Of a stretch of DNA of 64,000 nucleotides, positions 42,901 through 51,309 are shown piece after piece. The stretch comes from DAOTUB01 sp034437455. Its GTDB lineage: Bacteria > Chloroflexota > Anaerolineae > B4-G1. Every line of letters starts with the position of its first letter. The stretch's first letter is position 1. Where the stretch lies: assembly GCA_034437455.1 (NCBI GenBank), contig DAOTUB010000042.1:15201-79200 (forward strand), written 5' to 3'. The translations under genes and the position numbers were made by a program. Below the pieces are notes generated by a model. The model was not told the DNA's origin. It saw only the letters and a list, made by a program, of their open reading frames with translations, and searched no databases.

Positions 42901-43973
42901 TCGCTGCCGACAGGGCCGGCGAACACGCGGCCGGTGGTCACGCCGATGGCCAGTTCAAGCCCCTGTGTCTCGGCCATGGCCTGCAAGTCCAGGGCGCAGC
43001 GCAGGGCGCGCTCCGGGTCATCCTCGTGGGCGTGAGGAGGTGCGCCGAACAGGGCGAGCGCAATCGTTCCTTTGTCGTCCACGGCCAGCTTGTTGATGCT
43101 GCCTTCGTAGCGTTGGATGATCTCCTGGGTGGCGCGCAAGAAAGCATCCAGACTTTCGACGGCATTGGCCTGAGTGTAATCCATGCCAGCGACGCCGATG
43201 AAAAGTACGCTCATCGGTCGCAGTACGGCCAGCCATTCCTGGAGTTCTTCTCCCATCCAGGCGATGACCACATCGGGAACATAGACTCGCAGGGCCGCCT
43301 CGACCGCTGCCGGATTCTGAACGCGCTCCCAGTCTGGTTGGGGCAGGGGGCGCGGTGCGACGGCGTGGGGAGCGATGATGACCTCGGCTTCTGGGCTGAG
43401 GACGATCTCGCCTCGCCCGGCCTGATGTTCAGCCTGGGCCACCTGGCGCAGTGGGTCGCCCGCGATGATGTACTCCCAACGGTCGCGAACGCCGCCCACG
43501 CGGGCTGTCAGGATCTCTCCTGCGCCGATGCCGATCTTCATCCCCAGGGCCACAGGGCCGACGCTCGTCTCCAGCGTGGTAAACTCGCTCATCGCTGCCT
43601 GCATCGCCTCGGCGGCCTGCTTGGCCCGGCGCGTGGCTATGCTCAACTCCTCCTCCACGGCTGGAAAGACGACCGTCACCGCATCGCCGCTGAATTTGAC
43701 GACCTCGCCCCCCTGGGCTTCGATGAGATCGATCATACGGCTGAAGTAACCGTTCAACAGGCGCGTCAGTTCCTCCGGTCCCTCTGCACCCTTTTGCGCC
43801 AGCGCCTCGGTCAACGGAGTAAATCCAGACACATCGGCAAAGAGGACGGCGGCGGGGAAGCGTTCAGCCGTAGCCTCAGTCGGGGGTGATGGAGCCACTG
43901 CGCGCAACGTAGCGCGGACGACACCGGGCGGAACATAAGCCGCCAGGGTTCGCAGCAAGCTGGTCATAGCCAT
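39915..43973 (-). CDS. Soluble-adenylyl-cyclase-like protein (two cyclase domains, AAA, TPR)
   Basis: 1,352 residues. Two class III cyclase domains open the protein. The first (about 40-200) has both metal aspartates (LFADVSGFTP, KFSGDAVTVVF) but lacks the Asn-Arg pair (EYIIAGDPLRQVAQ). The second (about 240-400) has lost the first aspartate (LFIGVAGMD) but has EYTVMGDMVNLAARL with Asn and Arg. Together they could make one pseudo-heterodimeric active site, as in mammalian ADCY10. An AAA ATPase follows (EGEAGIGKSRL, LVLEDAQWLD), then about ten TPR repeats (GEANSLVNLGLVYHG). Residues about 711-723 are an in-frame repeat insert. The product is presumably cAMP; guanylyl activity is not excluded. 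Confidence 0.85.
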   Translation of the reverse strand: MAMTSLLRTLAAYVPPGVVRATLRAVAPSPPTEATAERFPAAVLFADVSGFTPLTEALAQKGAEGPEELTRLLNGYFSRMIDLIEAQGGEVVKFSGDAVTVVFPAVEEELSIATRRAKQAAEAMQAAMSEFTTLETSVGPVALGMKIGIGAGEILTARVGGVRDRWEYIIAGDPLRQVAQAEHQAGRGEIVLSPEAEVIIAPHAVAPRPLPQPDWERVQNPAAVEAALRVYVPDVVIAWMGEELQEWLAVLRPMSVLFIGVAGMDYTQANAVESLDAFLRATQEIIQRYEGSINKLAVDDKGTIALALFGAPPHAHEDDPERALRCALDLQAMAETQGLELAIGVTTGRVFAGPVGSETRREYTVMGDMVNLAARLMGVAGAGQIRCDYETYRLTRHRLAFDLLPSIRVKGKAGLIRLYRPTGEAGRVKEKASGALVGRRAEVARFAACLDELQTGRDRILFVEGEAGIGKSRLVEELVRQMRERGIAGLLGAGRSIEQQTPYRAWRDIFNSYFDLDDTDDPAERRRRVRAHVHDVAPDLAERLPLLDDVLNLGFPENKLTASLDTQLRHESLVSLLLELLRAWAVERPLVLVLEDAQWLDTMSWDLTLQAARALTVAHTPLLLVVVMRPLEGEVTRVELQTLAGMDRVERLLLDSMSPEETLMLAATKLGLTSDELPEQIAELVRTRAGGNPFFAEELVYALRDNDLITLIPPIGEEERGGRCIVSGDLGQAVQKLPDTIQGIVLSRIDRLPPEEQLTLKVAAVIGRTFAYTPLRDTLGEHMEISHRLLKGHLDDLIELELTPLEAPEPELTYIFKHIIIREVAYETLLFAQRRQLHRTVAEWYERTFGDSSLAEEEAESPLTPYYPLLVYHWHQAKDQERERYYAGLAGKWAAAQYANVEAVGYFNRALELTPETDLVTRYDLLLAREAVNDLRGEREAQAQDLTMLATLVEEIKDNRRKAKVALRQANYAEVISDYPAALAAVQRGIEQAAQAQESTSETEGYIAWGKVLWRQGQYDAARTPLEHALNMARSAHNRHGEAQSLDNLADIYLYQGDYPAAQEHYQQTLEIYRAESYRQGEADSLNMLGVLYDQLGDHLIAREYYEQALTIYRTIGDRRGITLILNNLGIVSCDLGDYEVARDYHQQALDIRLAISDHWGEANSLVNLGLVYHGLEDNQAAKKHCEQALAIQREIGDQRGQGYSLTYLGHALASLGKLEAAAKAYDEAMRRRRELGQHGLAIDDLAGLARVRLAQNDLEQAFEQVEEILAWIEANGTEGIEYPLQVYLTCYHVLSATAHTKRARAILSTAHTALLEQANNISDRDLWHKFLENVKAHREIMAAWETRESSP
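41808..41838 (-). repeat. In-frame G-rich repeat inside the cyclase gene
   Basis: CCCCCC, a T/C spacer and CCCCAATGGGGGG mirror the centre of the palindrome at 39018-39053. On the coding strand it is read as I-P-P-I-G-E-E-E-R-G-G-R, between LRDNDLITL and the family-typical CIVSGDL. Related proteins run straight through here. Confidence 0.6.
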
Positions 43974-43988
43974 ATCTCCTAGATTTTC

Positions 43989-44021
43989 AGGTGCAACGCA
44001 CTGGTCCAGTGCGTTGCACCT
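43989..44021. repeat. Perfect 16-bp-arm palindrome
   Basis: AGGTGCAACGCACTGG, one T, and its exact reverse complement lie 15 bases upstream of the cyclase ATG and downstream of the C11 peptidase gene. It could terminate the peptidase transcript or fold in the 5' leader of the cyclase mRNA. No long T run follows on the minus strand. Confidence 0.7.
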
Positions 44022-44147
44022 TGCGATGTTGATGCTATACTAGCACAGACCAGGAGAAAGTGTGGTTACGGGTGCGTTTCAATTTCGTTTCAATATCGTA
44101 GACAGTTTTGCCTCGACGGCAGCTGCGGGACGAGATGTTTGTGGCAT

Positions 44148-47100
44148 TTATTGGCCGATAGCAGCAGGAGTCCACATCAGGGTAGTTTCCTGGTTCCCTT
44201 CACATTCCAGTACATCACTGATAGTTCGCCCGTTTTTGGAATGAAAGAGCAGGCGCTCGGACGGCGTCGTTTGCGCCTCGCGAGCCGTCGCTGTGCTGTA
44301 AGTGATACTTATGTAGGGGTGAAGGCTGGTGTCAGACTCGTTGATAGTGGCGAATCCCAATCGTGCGCTGTCATTTCCTGAGCTTTCGGGGCCTCGAATC
44401 ATCAACCCATAGTTGGGCAAACTGCCATTCACCCATCCGCGCACCAGGTTTGTCACGTCGAGTGTGTACCGCCCCCAGGTTTGGCTGAGGATCGAGACTG
44501 AACCATACGCTTCGGCAATGGTAGGCTGATTGTTCCATGTGACCGATGAAAAGGACCAGGCGTTCCCGGTGCGGTACGCGGTCACCGTGTGGATTCGTTC
44601 ACCGATGTCGCAAGAGTTGACCAGGTAGAGTGAAAGCGTCGCCTGAGCGATGGACGCTCCGGACGGGATGTCAGACAGATCGAACTGGATCAGGCTACGG
44701 CTGATCTGACCATTATCGCAATGGTCGTATCCCGCCCACATATCTGTTGTTTGACCAAAGTTGGTGGAGGGGGCGCCCTGCAAAACTGTGGCGTCCGCGT
44801 CTGGGTAAAGTATGTTGGGTGCGACGACAACCGATTGGGCGTTGCTCCAACCACTGCTTCCGTACTTGTTAGAAGCATTGACTCGGTAGTAATAGGTTCC
44901 GTTGGCCTTGCCGGCCATGGCGGTGGAGGTGTCAGCTCCGGAGTAGACCGGTGTCGCCCCAGTGAAAGTGGGATTGTCGGCCTCTTGCAGTGTATAACTG
45001 GTGGCACCGCTCGATGCGCTCCAACTGACGGTATAGTCGCCATTTTTGTCGGGGTTGTTGATCGTGTACAAGGTCGGAATATCAGGCAGTGGGGGATAGT
45101 TCCTCATCACCAACGGCAGGTAGACGCGCAAAACGGCCCCCAGTTTGGGCTGTAAGAAGCGACCGGCATGCATACCCTTGCGATCACCACCGCCGAGGCC
45201 GTTGCCAGCACCATTCCCGCTTGAGGTGACGGCCCATTCCAGGAACTCGTCCCAGCGCCCGTTGATGCCGCTCTCGTCGGCGCTCATCTTGAAAAGCCGC
45301 TCCGCGATATAGTCGCTGAACGCGCCAGAGGCGTTGGAGGCAGGATAATAGATCGAGAGACCGTGTACATTGCTGTGATCCCAGTAGAAGCTGTCCACGT
45401 TGCCGCTGGAATGCTGTTCGGCCTGGACGGCGTTCTGAACGGCGTTCTTGACATGGGTTGCCGCGGTCGCCACCCCCGATAGGCCGGCCGTCTCGTCGGC
45501 CAGGTCCCACAGATCGATGTAATCGGCGTAGGCGGGATTTGTGGCGTCGTTGTCGGCGGCGAATGCCTGCGAGTTGTTCCGCGCGTTGGTGACGCCAGTT
45601 TGATCGCCCGTCGCCACCAGCGCATTGCCCAGATTGGTGACGGCCTGTTTTACGTTCGCCATCTGGCCGGTATTGATGAGCGAGATGGTGTGCGGGTAAC
45701 CCTCGTTGTCGGCCTCGGTGTGGTAACGATTGACGATGCGCGTCCCCACGGTGAGAGGGGTATCCGTGCTCGACAGATCGCTGAAATAGTTGGGATAGGT
45801 GTTCAGCCCCCAACTGATCTGCTCAAAGAAGACCACATAGTTCACCCATTCGCGGACGTCGTAGGCGTTTTCCGCCATGCCCATGAGACAGGCCTCGTAG
45901 TCGAAAATGTCGATCTTGCGCGCGCCGTTGTTCGTCGCGTTTTTCAGCGCCGAGTACAGCTCCGGCGGGGTGATGCTGTCGTTGTCGTTGGTCTTGTCCC
46001 AACTGATGCCATATACGCCGTGGCCGTGGTCGTCTACAGCCAGGTAATAGTTTTCTGCCGGATAGGTGTCCATCGACCACTTGGCAAAGGCCGCCAGTGT
46101 GGCCGGATCGCCCATGTTCTGCTCGCTCATCGGCCAGTAATTGACGCCCTTGGTGTAATTGCCGTCTGGCTGCAACACAGCGCGATGGGTGTCGCCGCTG
46201 TTGGGTCCATCGTACAGCACGGTGACGGTCATAAAGCCGGTTTTGCCATTGAGCACCGTCTCCATATCCGATTGGTAGCCTTGCAAAATGGACGCAAAGC
46301 TGCTGTCTTCGGCGTTGAGATAGAGCATCAGCGTCCAGGTATTGGCATCTCCTGCGGGCGTGTCGGGAGCGGGCGGTGGCCCGGTGCCCGCGTCGGCGCA
46401 GCTTATCTTCAGGTTGTAGAAAGATTCGGGGCCGCCATACTCGTCGTAGGAGGCGACAGCGATGTAAAAGGTGGCGTTGGGAGTGGAGTTGGTGTACGTG
46501 ATGTACGAATCGTAGCTGGCGCCGTCGTCGTCGTTCCAGGCTAGAGGAGTGGTTGAGCCACTGTCATCGAAAAGGTAAACCACCGAATCCAGAGCCGAGG
46601 GAGGTGATAGCGATTGGGCATCAAGGTCCACGTCGAGACGGCCCGTGGCCACGTTCTCCAGCCTGAACCAGTCCCTGTCGCCGTAGCCGACGAGAGCGTC
46701 GCCGATCGTGCCGCTGACTACCTCGCTGCAGCTTATGGCTGTCGCCTCTCCTGGAACATCGTTCGGTTCGTTGCCGTCGATGTATTCCCCCGCCTCGCCG
46801 CCTGTGGCGTAGAGCCGGATATAGTCGAGCCAGGCGGCGGTGCCTGTCCCTTGATCTCCCCGGTTGTACAGCTCGAAAATCAGCCATATGCCCTCGCCTT
46901 CGAGAGCCTGTTGCACCTCGGCGTCGGTAAAGGTGTACAGGACCTCCTGCCAGTAGCCGGTCGTGTTCGTGGCGTCCAGGCAGCCCAGGTCTACGATCAA
47001 TGTGTCGAGGGTGGCATTCGCCAGGCTGGCGCAGAACCAGTCGTTGCGCCGGGTGGTTTCGTTGGTGGTCACGCCGAACCAGAAATCGAACTGGATGTCG

Positions 47101-48344
47101 GTGGTGCCCGTGGGAATCGCAACGGGCTGGACGAGAAAGTCGTTCAATTCGCCGTCGGCGTACATAAAGGCCGAATGCTTCCCGTGGACGGCGGTGCGGT
47201 CGGTGATGTACGAGCCTGTAGGAGCCATAACCCGGCCGGATTCTTGGGTGGGATTGGGAAGGGCAAGATCGGCAACGCTGACCGCCGACTGAACGGATTG
47301 AGTGATGGGAAACCAGGCGAATCCACCCTCTTCAAAGCTGCCGTCCTCGACGAGATTGCCAGCGTCGTCCATCCCCGGCACTTCGTACGTCCAGACGCTG
47401 ATCTCGTCCACCCAGGCGCCTTCGTACTCTGTGCTGTTGCTTTCGTCGCTGGAGAAAATCCAGGCCAGCCACACTTCTGAGTAACCGGCGTAGGCCGAGA
47501 GCCAGAGCGGTTGATCGGTCCAGCCATCCGAGTAGCCCGACCAGTAATTCACGTCGTAGGTCAGGTTGTCCACCGATGCGCCAAAGTAGAGCCAGTCGTA
47601 GTAAATCTCGGTATCCAACCAGAGGCCAAAGTCCACAAAGACGTCGGCGGCGTTGCTAAAGTCAAAGGGGCCGCAGATCATCCAACTGTCCAGGTTGTCG
47701 GAGTAATGTGGTGTGACCGCTGGATCCCAGCCGTCGCTGCCTCCTCTGGCCGGCCATGCCGCTCCGCTGCCATACCAGGCATATTTGTCGTCTATGCCCC
47801 ACTGGATATCCAATCCGTCGGGACCATAATCCTCAAGCGTCCAGCATCCAGTTGGAAATGTACCTTCAAAGTCTTCGTACACCTGATTGGTCCAGCCTTG
47901 AGCTTGCAGCAGGTTCGCTTGCTCGAAAGGTTGAGCGTTTTGCCGGGCGCCTACGAACTCTCTGGCTGCGCCTTCTCTTTGTACGTCCATCTTGCCGGCG
48001 CTTGGAGGCCTCGCTTCAGCAGGCGGCTGGGGAATATCCCCCAGATGGACCCGTACCTGGGGGTCGAATTCCACGCCGTCGATACCGCTTTCGCGCAGTT
48101 GCGAGCGATTCACGCTTTGCATCGGTTTCCGGTTCAGAGTAGAACCCTGGACGGGAGGAGTCAGCGGGGGAGGCGGCGTGAGTGAGCCGGCTGCCAAGGT
48201 GCCCGGTCGAATAGGGTCAGACTCGTCTGCCTGGGCCAGGGTTTTACCGGATGAAAAGGGAGTGGCTGCCGCGATGGTAGTGAGTAAGATAACGATACTT
48301 GTGAAGACGACGATACGATTGAGAAGATGGTTAACGGTGAACAT
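44148..48344 (-). CDS. Secreted clostripain-like (C11) peptidase, multidomain
   Basis: 1,398 residues. A signal peptide (VVFTSIVILLTTIAAATPF) is followed by two beta-sandwich regions of MAM/carbohydrate-binding type and a PPC domain (NEPNDVPGEATAI … DRDWFRL, about residues 530-650). The C11 catalytic domain (TWTLMLYLNAEDSSF on, about 665-1070) has the dyad His in VDDHGHGVYG and Cys in FDYEACLMGMAE. An FN3 domain and a DNRLRE-type domain (DADATVLQGAPSTNFGQ, LIQFDLSDIP, VTNLVRGWVNG) close it. Clostripain cleaves after arginine and matures by self-cleavage; specificity here is unknown. AAGGAG precedes the ATG. Confidence 0.88.
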   Translation of the reverse strand: MFTVNHLLNRIVVFTSIVILLTTIAAATPFSSGKTLAQADESDPIRPGTLAAGSLTPPPPLTPPVQGSTLNRKPMQSVNRSQLRESGIDGVEFDPQVRVHLGDIPQPPAEARPPSAGKMDVQREGAAREFVGARQNAQPFEQANLLQAQGWTNQVYEDFEGTFPTGCWTLEDYGPDGLDIQWGIDDKYAWYGSGAAWPARGGSDGWDPAVTPHYSDNLDSWMICGPFDFSNAADVFVDFGLWLDTEIYYDWLYFGASVDNLTYDVNYWSGYSDGWTDQPLWLSAYAGYSEVWLAWIFSSDESNSTEYEGAWVDEISVWTYEVPGMDDAGNLVEDGSFEEGGFAWFPITQSVQSAVSVADLALPNPTQESGRVMAPTGSYITDRTAVHGKHSAFMYADGELNDFLVQPVAIPTGTTDIQFDFWFGVTTNETTRRNDWFCASLANATLDTLIVDLGCLDATNTTGYWQEVLYTFTDAEVQQALEGEGIWLIFELYNRGDQGTGTAAWLDYIRLYATGGEAGEYIDGNEPNDVPGEATAISCSEVVSGTIGDALVGYGDRDWFRLENVATGRLDVDLDAQSLSPPSALDSVVYLFDDSGSTTPLAWNDDDGASYDSYITYTNSTPNATFYIAVASYDEYGGPESFYNLKISCADAGTGPPPAPDTPAGDANTWTLMLYLNAEDSSFASILQGYQSDMETVLNGKTGFMTVTVLYDGPNSGDTHRAVLQPDGNYTKGVNYWPMSEQNMGDPATLAAFAKWSMDTYPAENYYLAVDDHGHGVYGISWDKTNDNDSITPPELYSALKNATNNGARKIDIFDYEACLMGMAENAYDVREWVNYVVFFEQISWGLNTYPNYFSDLSSTDTPLTVGTRIVNRYHTEADNEGYPHTISLINTGQMANVKQAVTNLGNALVATGDQTGVTNARNNSQAFAADNDATNPAYADYIDLWDLADETAGLSGVATAATHVKNAVQNAVQAEQHSSGNVDSFYWDHSNVHGLSIYYPASNASGAFSDYIAERLFKMSADESGINGRWDEFLEWAVTSSGNGAGNGLGGGDRKGMHAGRFLQPKLGAVLRVYLPLVMRNYPPLPDIPTLYTINNPDKNGDYTVSWSASSGATSYTLQEADNPTFTGATPVYSGADTSTAMAGKANGTYYYRVNASNKYGSSGWSNAQSVVVAPNILYPDADATVLQGAPSTNFGQTTDMWAGYDHCDNGQISRSLIQFDLSDIPSGASIAQATLSLYLVNSCDIGERIHTVTAYRTGNAWSFSSVTWNNQPTIAEAYGSVSILSQTWGRYTLDVTNLVRGWVNGSLPNYGLMIRGPESSGNDSARLGFATINESDTSLHPYISITYSTATAREAQTTPSERLLFHSKNGRTISDVLECEGNQETTLMWTPAAIGQ

Positions 48345-48394
48345 GTCAAGTTCTCCTTATTTTCTAAAGTAGGTGTCTGACAAATCTTGAAATC

Positions 48395-48424
48395 ATTATA
48401 CCATATTTTCCTGTCCATGAGCAA
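48395..48424 (-). promoter_or_regulatory. C11 peptidase promoter
   Basis: On the minus strand TTGCTC (48419-48424), an 18-base spacer and an extended TGG-TATAAT (48395-48400). Divergent from the promoter at 48451-48479, with only 26 bases between their -35 boxes. Confidence 0.65.
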
Positions 48425-48450
48425 CTTGTTCCTGTGACCTGCCCCGAAAC

Positions 48451-48479
48451 TTGTTTGCCCCTGGAATACGCGGTATAAT
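48451..48479 (+). promoter_or_regulatory. Promoter of the PstS-like gene
   Basis: TTGTTT (48451-48456), a 17-base spacer and TATAAT (48474-48479). The predicted start, near 48486, falls at the left edge of the inserted element, so the element lies wholly in the 5' leader. Confidence 0.65.
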
Positions 48480-48482
48480 GCC

Positions 48483-48621
48483 ATCTGACGGCAGCAATTC
48501 CCGTTTTGTGGCCGCGCTTTCCATAGCGCGTGCATTTTGCCACATGAAGCATCCTTCGCGATATAGAAATCGCGGCTACAACTCTCGTTTTTTCCCATAA
48601 TGGGAATTGCTGATCTGACGG
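48483..48621. mobile_element. MITE with 9-bp target duplication
   Basis: The direct repeat ATCTGACGG (48483-48491 and 48613-48621) brackets a 121-bp element whose ends are perfect 11-bp inverted repeats (CAGCAATTCCC … GGGAATTGCTG). Inside are two palindromic cores of the AGCCGCG type: CGCGCTTTCCATAGCGCG and CGCGATATAGAAATCGCG. It encodes no protein. It would need a transposase supplied from elsewhere in the genome. Confidence 0.85.
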
Positions 48622-48642
48622 TGAAAGTCGAGGTCAATATAG

Positions 48643-49467
48643 ATGCCAATACCGCTTGAGCACGATCTGAATTGCATGCGCGTTCGTCTTTTTTGTTTCC
48701 TGCTGCCCATTTTCTGCGCTCTCTTCTTCCTGGCTGCTTGCGCACCTCAACCCCTCGTCGTCACTCGCGAGCCTGTCACCCTGCGCCTGGTCGCTGCGGA
48801 TTCCTGCGGGCCGCTGGCAGGGGAACTGGTCGCCGCTTATGAGGCTTCTCATCCCTGGGTCACGATTCAGGCGGTGGTTTTTGATTCTGCGGTGGCTGAA
48901 GATATGCTGCGGGCCGGTGGAGCGGATCTGGCATTGCTTTCGTGGCTTGAAGCGGATGGCGAGGACGAGAAAATACCCTGGTCGCATCCCTTTGGGCGCG
49001 ATGGTATCGCCATCGTTGTGCATTCTGCGTCACTGCTCTCCGAGATCGGTTTGGTGCACTTGCAGGACATCTTTCGCGGTCGGGTGCAGGAGTGGGGTGG
49101 GGAGGTGCTCACCGTCGTCAGCCGTGAGGAAGGCTCCGGCACCCGCGCCGCGTTTGAGAGCGACGTGATGGGGGCCTACGATGTGACGCTCGCCGCCGTG
49201 GCGATGCCGTCCACCGAGACCGTCATTGAGTACGTGGCGCGCACTTCCGGTGCTGTCGGCTACGTCTCAGCGCGCTGGCTGGATGAGCGTGTGCGGGCGC
49301 TGCCCGTCGAGGGCGTCTATCCGAACCGGGCTGCTGTTTCCGACGGGAGCTATACTCTCTCGCGCTCTTTCTACCTGGCGGCTATGGCAGAGCCAACCGG
49401 CGAGGCCCGCGATTTTGCCCAGTGGGTGCTGGGGATGGAGGGGCAGGCGATTGTAGGACGGTGGTAA
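48643..49467 (+). CDS. PstS-like substrate-binding lipoprotein
   Basis: 274 residues. The signal peptide ends in a lipobox (LAAC, Cys about residue 32), so the protein is lipid-anchored outside the membrane. The fold is that of phosphate-binding PstS proteins: LVAADSCGPLAGELVAAYE, GADLALLSW, IFRGRVQEWGG and REEGSGTRAAFESDVMG are the family landmarks. The loop that would bind phosphate (EEGSGTR) is intact. No pst permease genes adjoin it, so it may serve a distant transporter or act as a sensor. GAGGT supports ATG 48643; ATG 48676 would give a more normal signal peptide and is a real alternative. Confidence 0.8.
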   Translation: MPIPLEHDLNCMRVRLFCFLLPIFCALFFLAACAPQPLVVTREPVTLRLVAADSCGPLAGELVAAYEASHPWVTIQAVVFDSAVAEDMLRAGGADLALLSWLEADGEDEKIPWSHPFGRDGIAIVVHSASLLSEIGLVHLQDIFRGRVQEWGGEVLTVVSREEGSGTRAAFESDVMGAYDVTLAAVAMPSTETVIEYVARTSGAVGYVSARWLDERVRALPVEGVYPNRAAVSDGSYTLSRSFYLAAMAEPTGEARDFAQWVLGMEGQAIVGRW

Positions 49468-49483
49468 GCGATCTGTGCGATGA

Positions 49484-49512
49484 TTTTCACTTTTGGCCGG
49501 TTAATGTATAAT
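49484..49512 (+). promoter_or_regulatory. Promoter of the acyl-CoA mutase gene
   Basis: A perfect TATAAT (49507-49512) and a weak TTTTCA -35 (49484-49489) with a 17-base spacer. The start near 49519 leaves just the GGGAGGT ribosome site before ATG 49541. Confidence 0.5.
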
Positions 49513-49540
49513 TGCAGCAACCATGGGAGGTAAAGCACGT

Positions 49541-51205
49541 ATGAACCAGGACGATGTCCGCCAGGCGCGCCAGCGCTGGGAGCAGACCACGTTGAAAGAA
49601 ACCCTCGATCGGTTCGGCGAGCGAGCCGACGAGTTTATCACAACTTCTAGCGAACCCGTCGGGCGGCTGTATACGCCGCTGGACGTGGACGGGGATTATA
49701 TGGAGCAATTGGGTTTCCCCGGCGAGTACCCGTTCACCCGGGGCATCCATCCCACGATGCACCGCGGACGACTTTGGACGATGCGCATGTTCGCCGGGTT
49801 CGGTACCGCCGAGGAGACGAACGCTCGCTTCAAATACTTGCTGGAGCAGGGACAGACCGGCCTTTCGACGGCTTTCGACCTGCCCACGTTGATGGGCTAC
49901 GACACCGACGCGCCGGAGGCCGAGGGAGAGTTTGGCAAGTGCGGCGTCGCCATCTCGTCGTTGCGCGATATGGAGGCTCTCTTCGAGGACATCCCGCTGG
50001 ACAAGGTGACCACCTCGATGACCATCAACAGCCCGGCGGCCGTCATCTGGGCGATGTACATCGCCGCCGCCGAGAAGCAGGGCGTGCCGATGCAAAAGCT
50101 CGGTGGCACCATCCAGAACGACATTCTCAAAGAGTACATCGCGCAGAAGGAATACATCTTCCCGCCCAAGCCTTCGATGCGGCTGGTGACCGACACGGTC
50201 GAGTTTGGCACGCAGCGCCTGCCGAAATGGAACACCATCTCCATCTCTGGCTACCACATTCGAGAGGCGGGTTCGACGGCGGCGCAGGAATTGGCCTTCA
50301 CCCTGGCCGACGGGATGGAGTACGTCCGCTGGGCGCTGGAGCGCGGGCTGGACGTGGATGCTTTTGCGCCGCGTCTCTCCTACTTTTTCAACTGCCACAA
50401 TGATTTTATGGAAGAGATCGCCAAGTTCCGCGCTTCTCGACGTATCTGGGCGCGAGAGATGCGCGACACGTTCGGCGCGCAGAATCCCCGCTCCTGGTGG
50501 ATGCGTTTCCACACTCAGACGGCGGGCTGCTCGCTCACCGCGCAGCAGCCGGAGATAAATGTAGTGCGAGTGGCGATCCAGGCGTTGGCGGCGGTGCTGG
50601 GCGGCACTCAATCGCTGCACACGAACAGCCTGGACGAGGCCCTGGCGCTTCCCAGCGAGAGCGCCGTCACCATTGCGCTGCGCACTCAGCAGATCATTGC
50701 CCACGAGAGCGGCGTGACCAACACCATAGATCCGTTGGGCGGCTCCTACGCCATCGAAGCCCTCACCGACCGTATCGAGCGGCAGGCCTATGACTACTTT
50801 GAGCAGATCGAGACGTTGGGTGGAGTCCTCCCGGCCATCGAGGTCGGCTTCTTCCAGCAAGAGATCGCCGACGCCGCCTATCGCTACCAGCGAGAGATAG
50901 ACGAGGGACGGCGCGTTTGGGTGGGCGTCAACAAGTTCGCGGCGGACGAGCCGATCAAGATTCCTCTGCTGCGGATGGATCCGCAGGGATACGAGCGGCA
51001 GTGCGCCCGACTGGCACAGGTGAAGGAAGAGCGGGACAGCGGGGCCGTGGGCCAGGCGCTCGACCGGCTGCGCATCGCTGCTCAGGGCACCGAGAACACG
51101 ATGCCGTACATCCTGGATGCCGTGCGTGCCTACGCCACGTTGCAGGAGGTTATGGACGTCTTCCGGGAGGTCTTTGGGCTGTATCGAGAGCCGATGATTG
51201 TGTAG
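49541..51205 (+). CDS. Methylmalonyl-CoA mutase-family large subunit
   Basis: 554 residues: the TIM-barrel substrate domain of B12-dependent acyl-CoA mutases without the B12-binding domain, which must come from a separate small subunit not in this window. Landmarks: [65 protein letters not shown] and [19 protein letters not shown] text ([13 protein letters not shown]). Where the classical mutase has TMY (substrate tyrosine), this one has TMH, so methylmalonyl-CoA is not certain; isobutyryl-CoA or another acyl-CoA is possible. ATG 49541 is chosen because GGGAGGT covers the earlier ATG 49523. Confidence 0.85.
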   Translation: MNQDDVRQARQRWEQTTLKETLDRFGERADEFITTSSEPVGRLYTPLDVDGDYMEQLGFPGEYPFTRGIHPTMHRGRLWTMRMFAGFGTAEETNARFKYLLEQGQTGLSTAFDLPTLMGYDTDAPEAEGEFGKCGVAISSLRDMEALFEDIPLDKVTTSMTINSPAAVIWAMYIAAAEKQGVPMQKLGGTIQNDILKEYIAQKEYIFPPKPSMRLVTDTVEFGTQRLPKWNTISISGYHIREAGSTAAQELAFTLADGMEYVRWALERGLDVDAFAPRLSYFFNCHNDFMEEIAKFRASRRIWAREMRDTFGAQNPRSWWMRFHTQTAGCSLTAQQPEINVVRVAIQALAAVLGGTQSLHTNSLDEALALPSESAVTIALRTQQIIAHESGVTNTIDPLGGSYAIEALTDRIERQAYDYFEQIETLGGVLPAIEVGFFQQEIADAAYRYQREIDEGRRVWVGVNKFAADEPIKIPLLRMDPQGYERQCARLAQVKEERDSGAVGQALDRLRIAAQGTENTMPYILDAVRAYATLQEVMDVFREVFGLYREPMIV

Positions 51206-51309
51206 GAGCGATTTGGGTGCATTTCGTTTCGGGGTAGTGGTGGTTTCCATACCGCGCGCTATGGAAAACGCGGCTATTCAACCCATTTGAAACACACCTG
51301 AGCGATTTG
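51206..51309. repeat. Probable decayed MITE between mutase and pfkA
   Basis: The 10-bp direct repeat GAGCGATTTG (51206-51215 and 51300-51309) flanks 84 bp holding a perfect TTTCCATA…TATGGAAA palindrome (51244-51267) and an AGCCGCG-type core. The ends GGTGCATTTC and GAAACACACC are only loosely inverted. It lies between convergent genes and may also act as a terminator. Confidence 0.55.
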
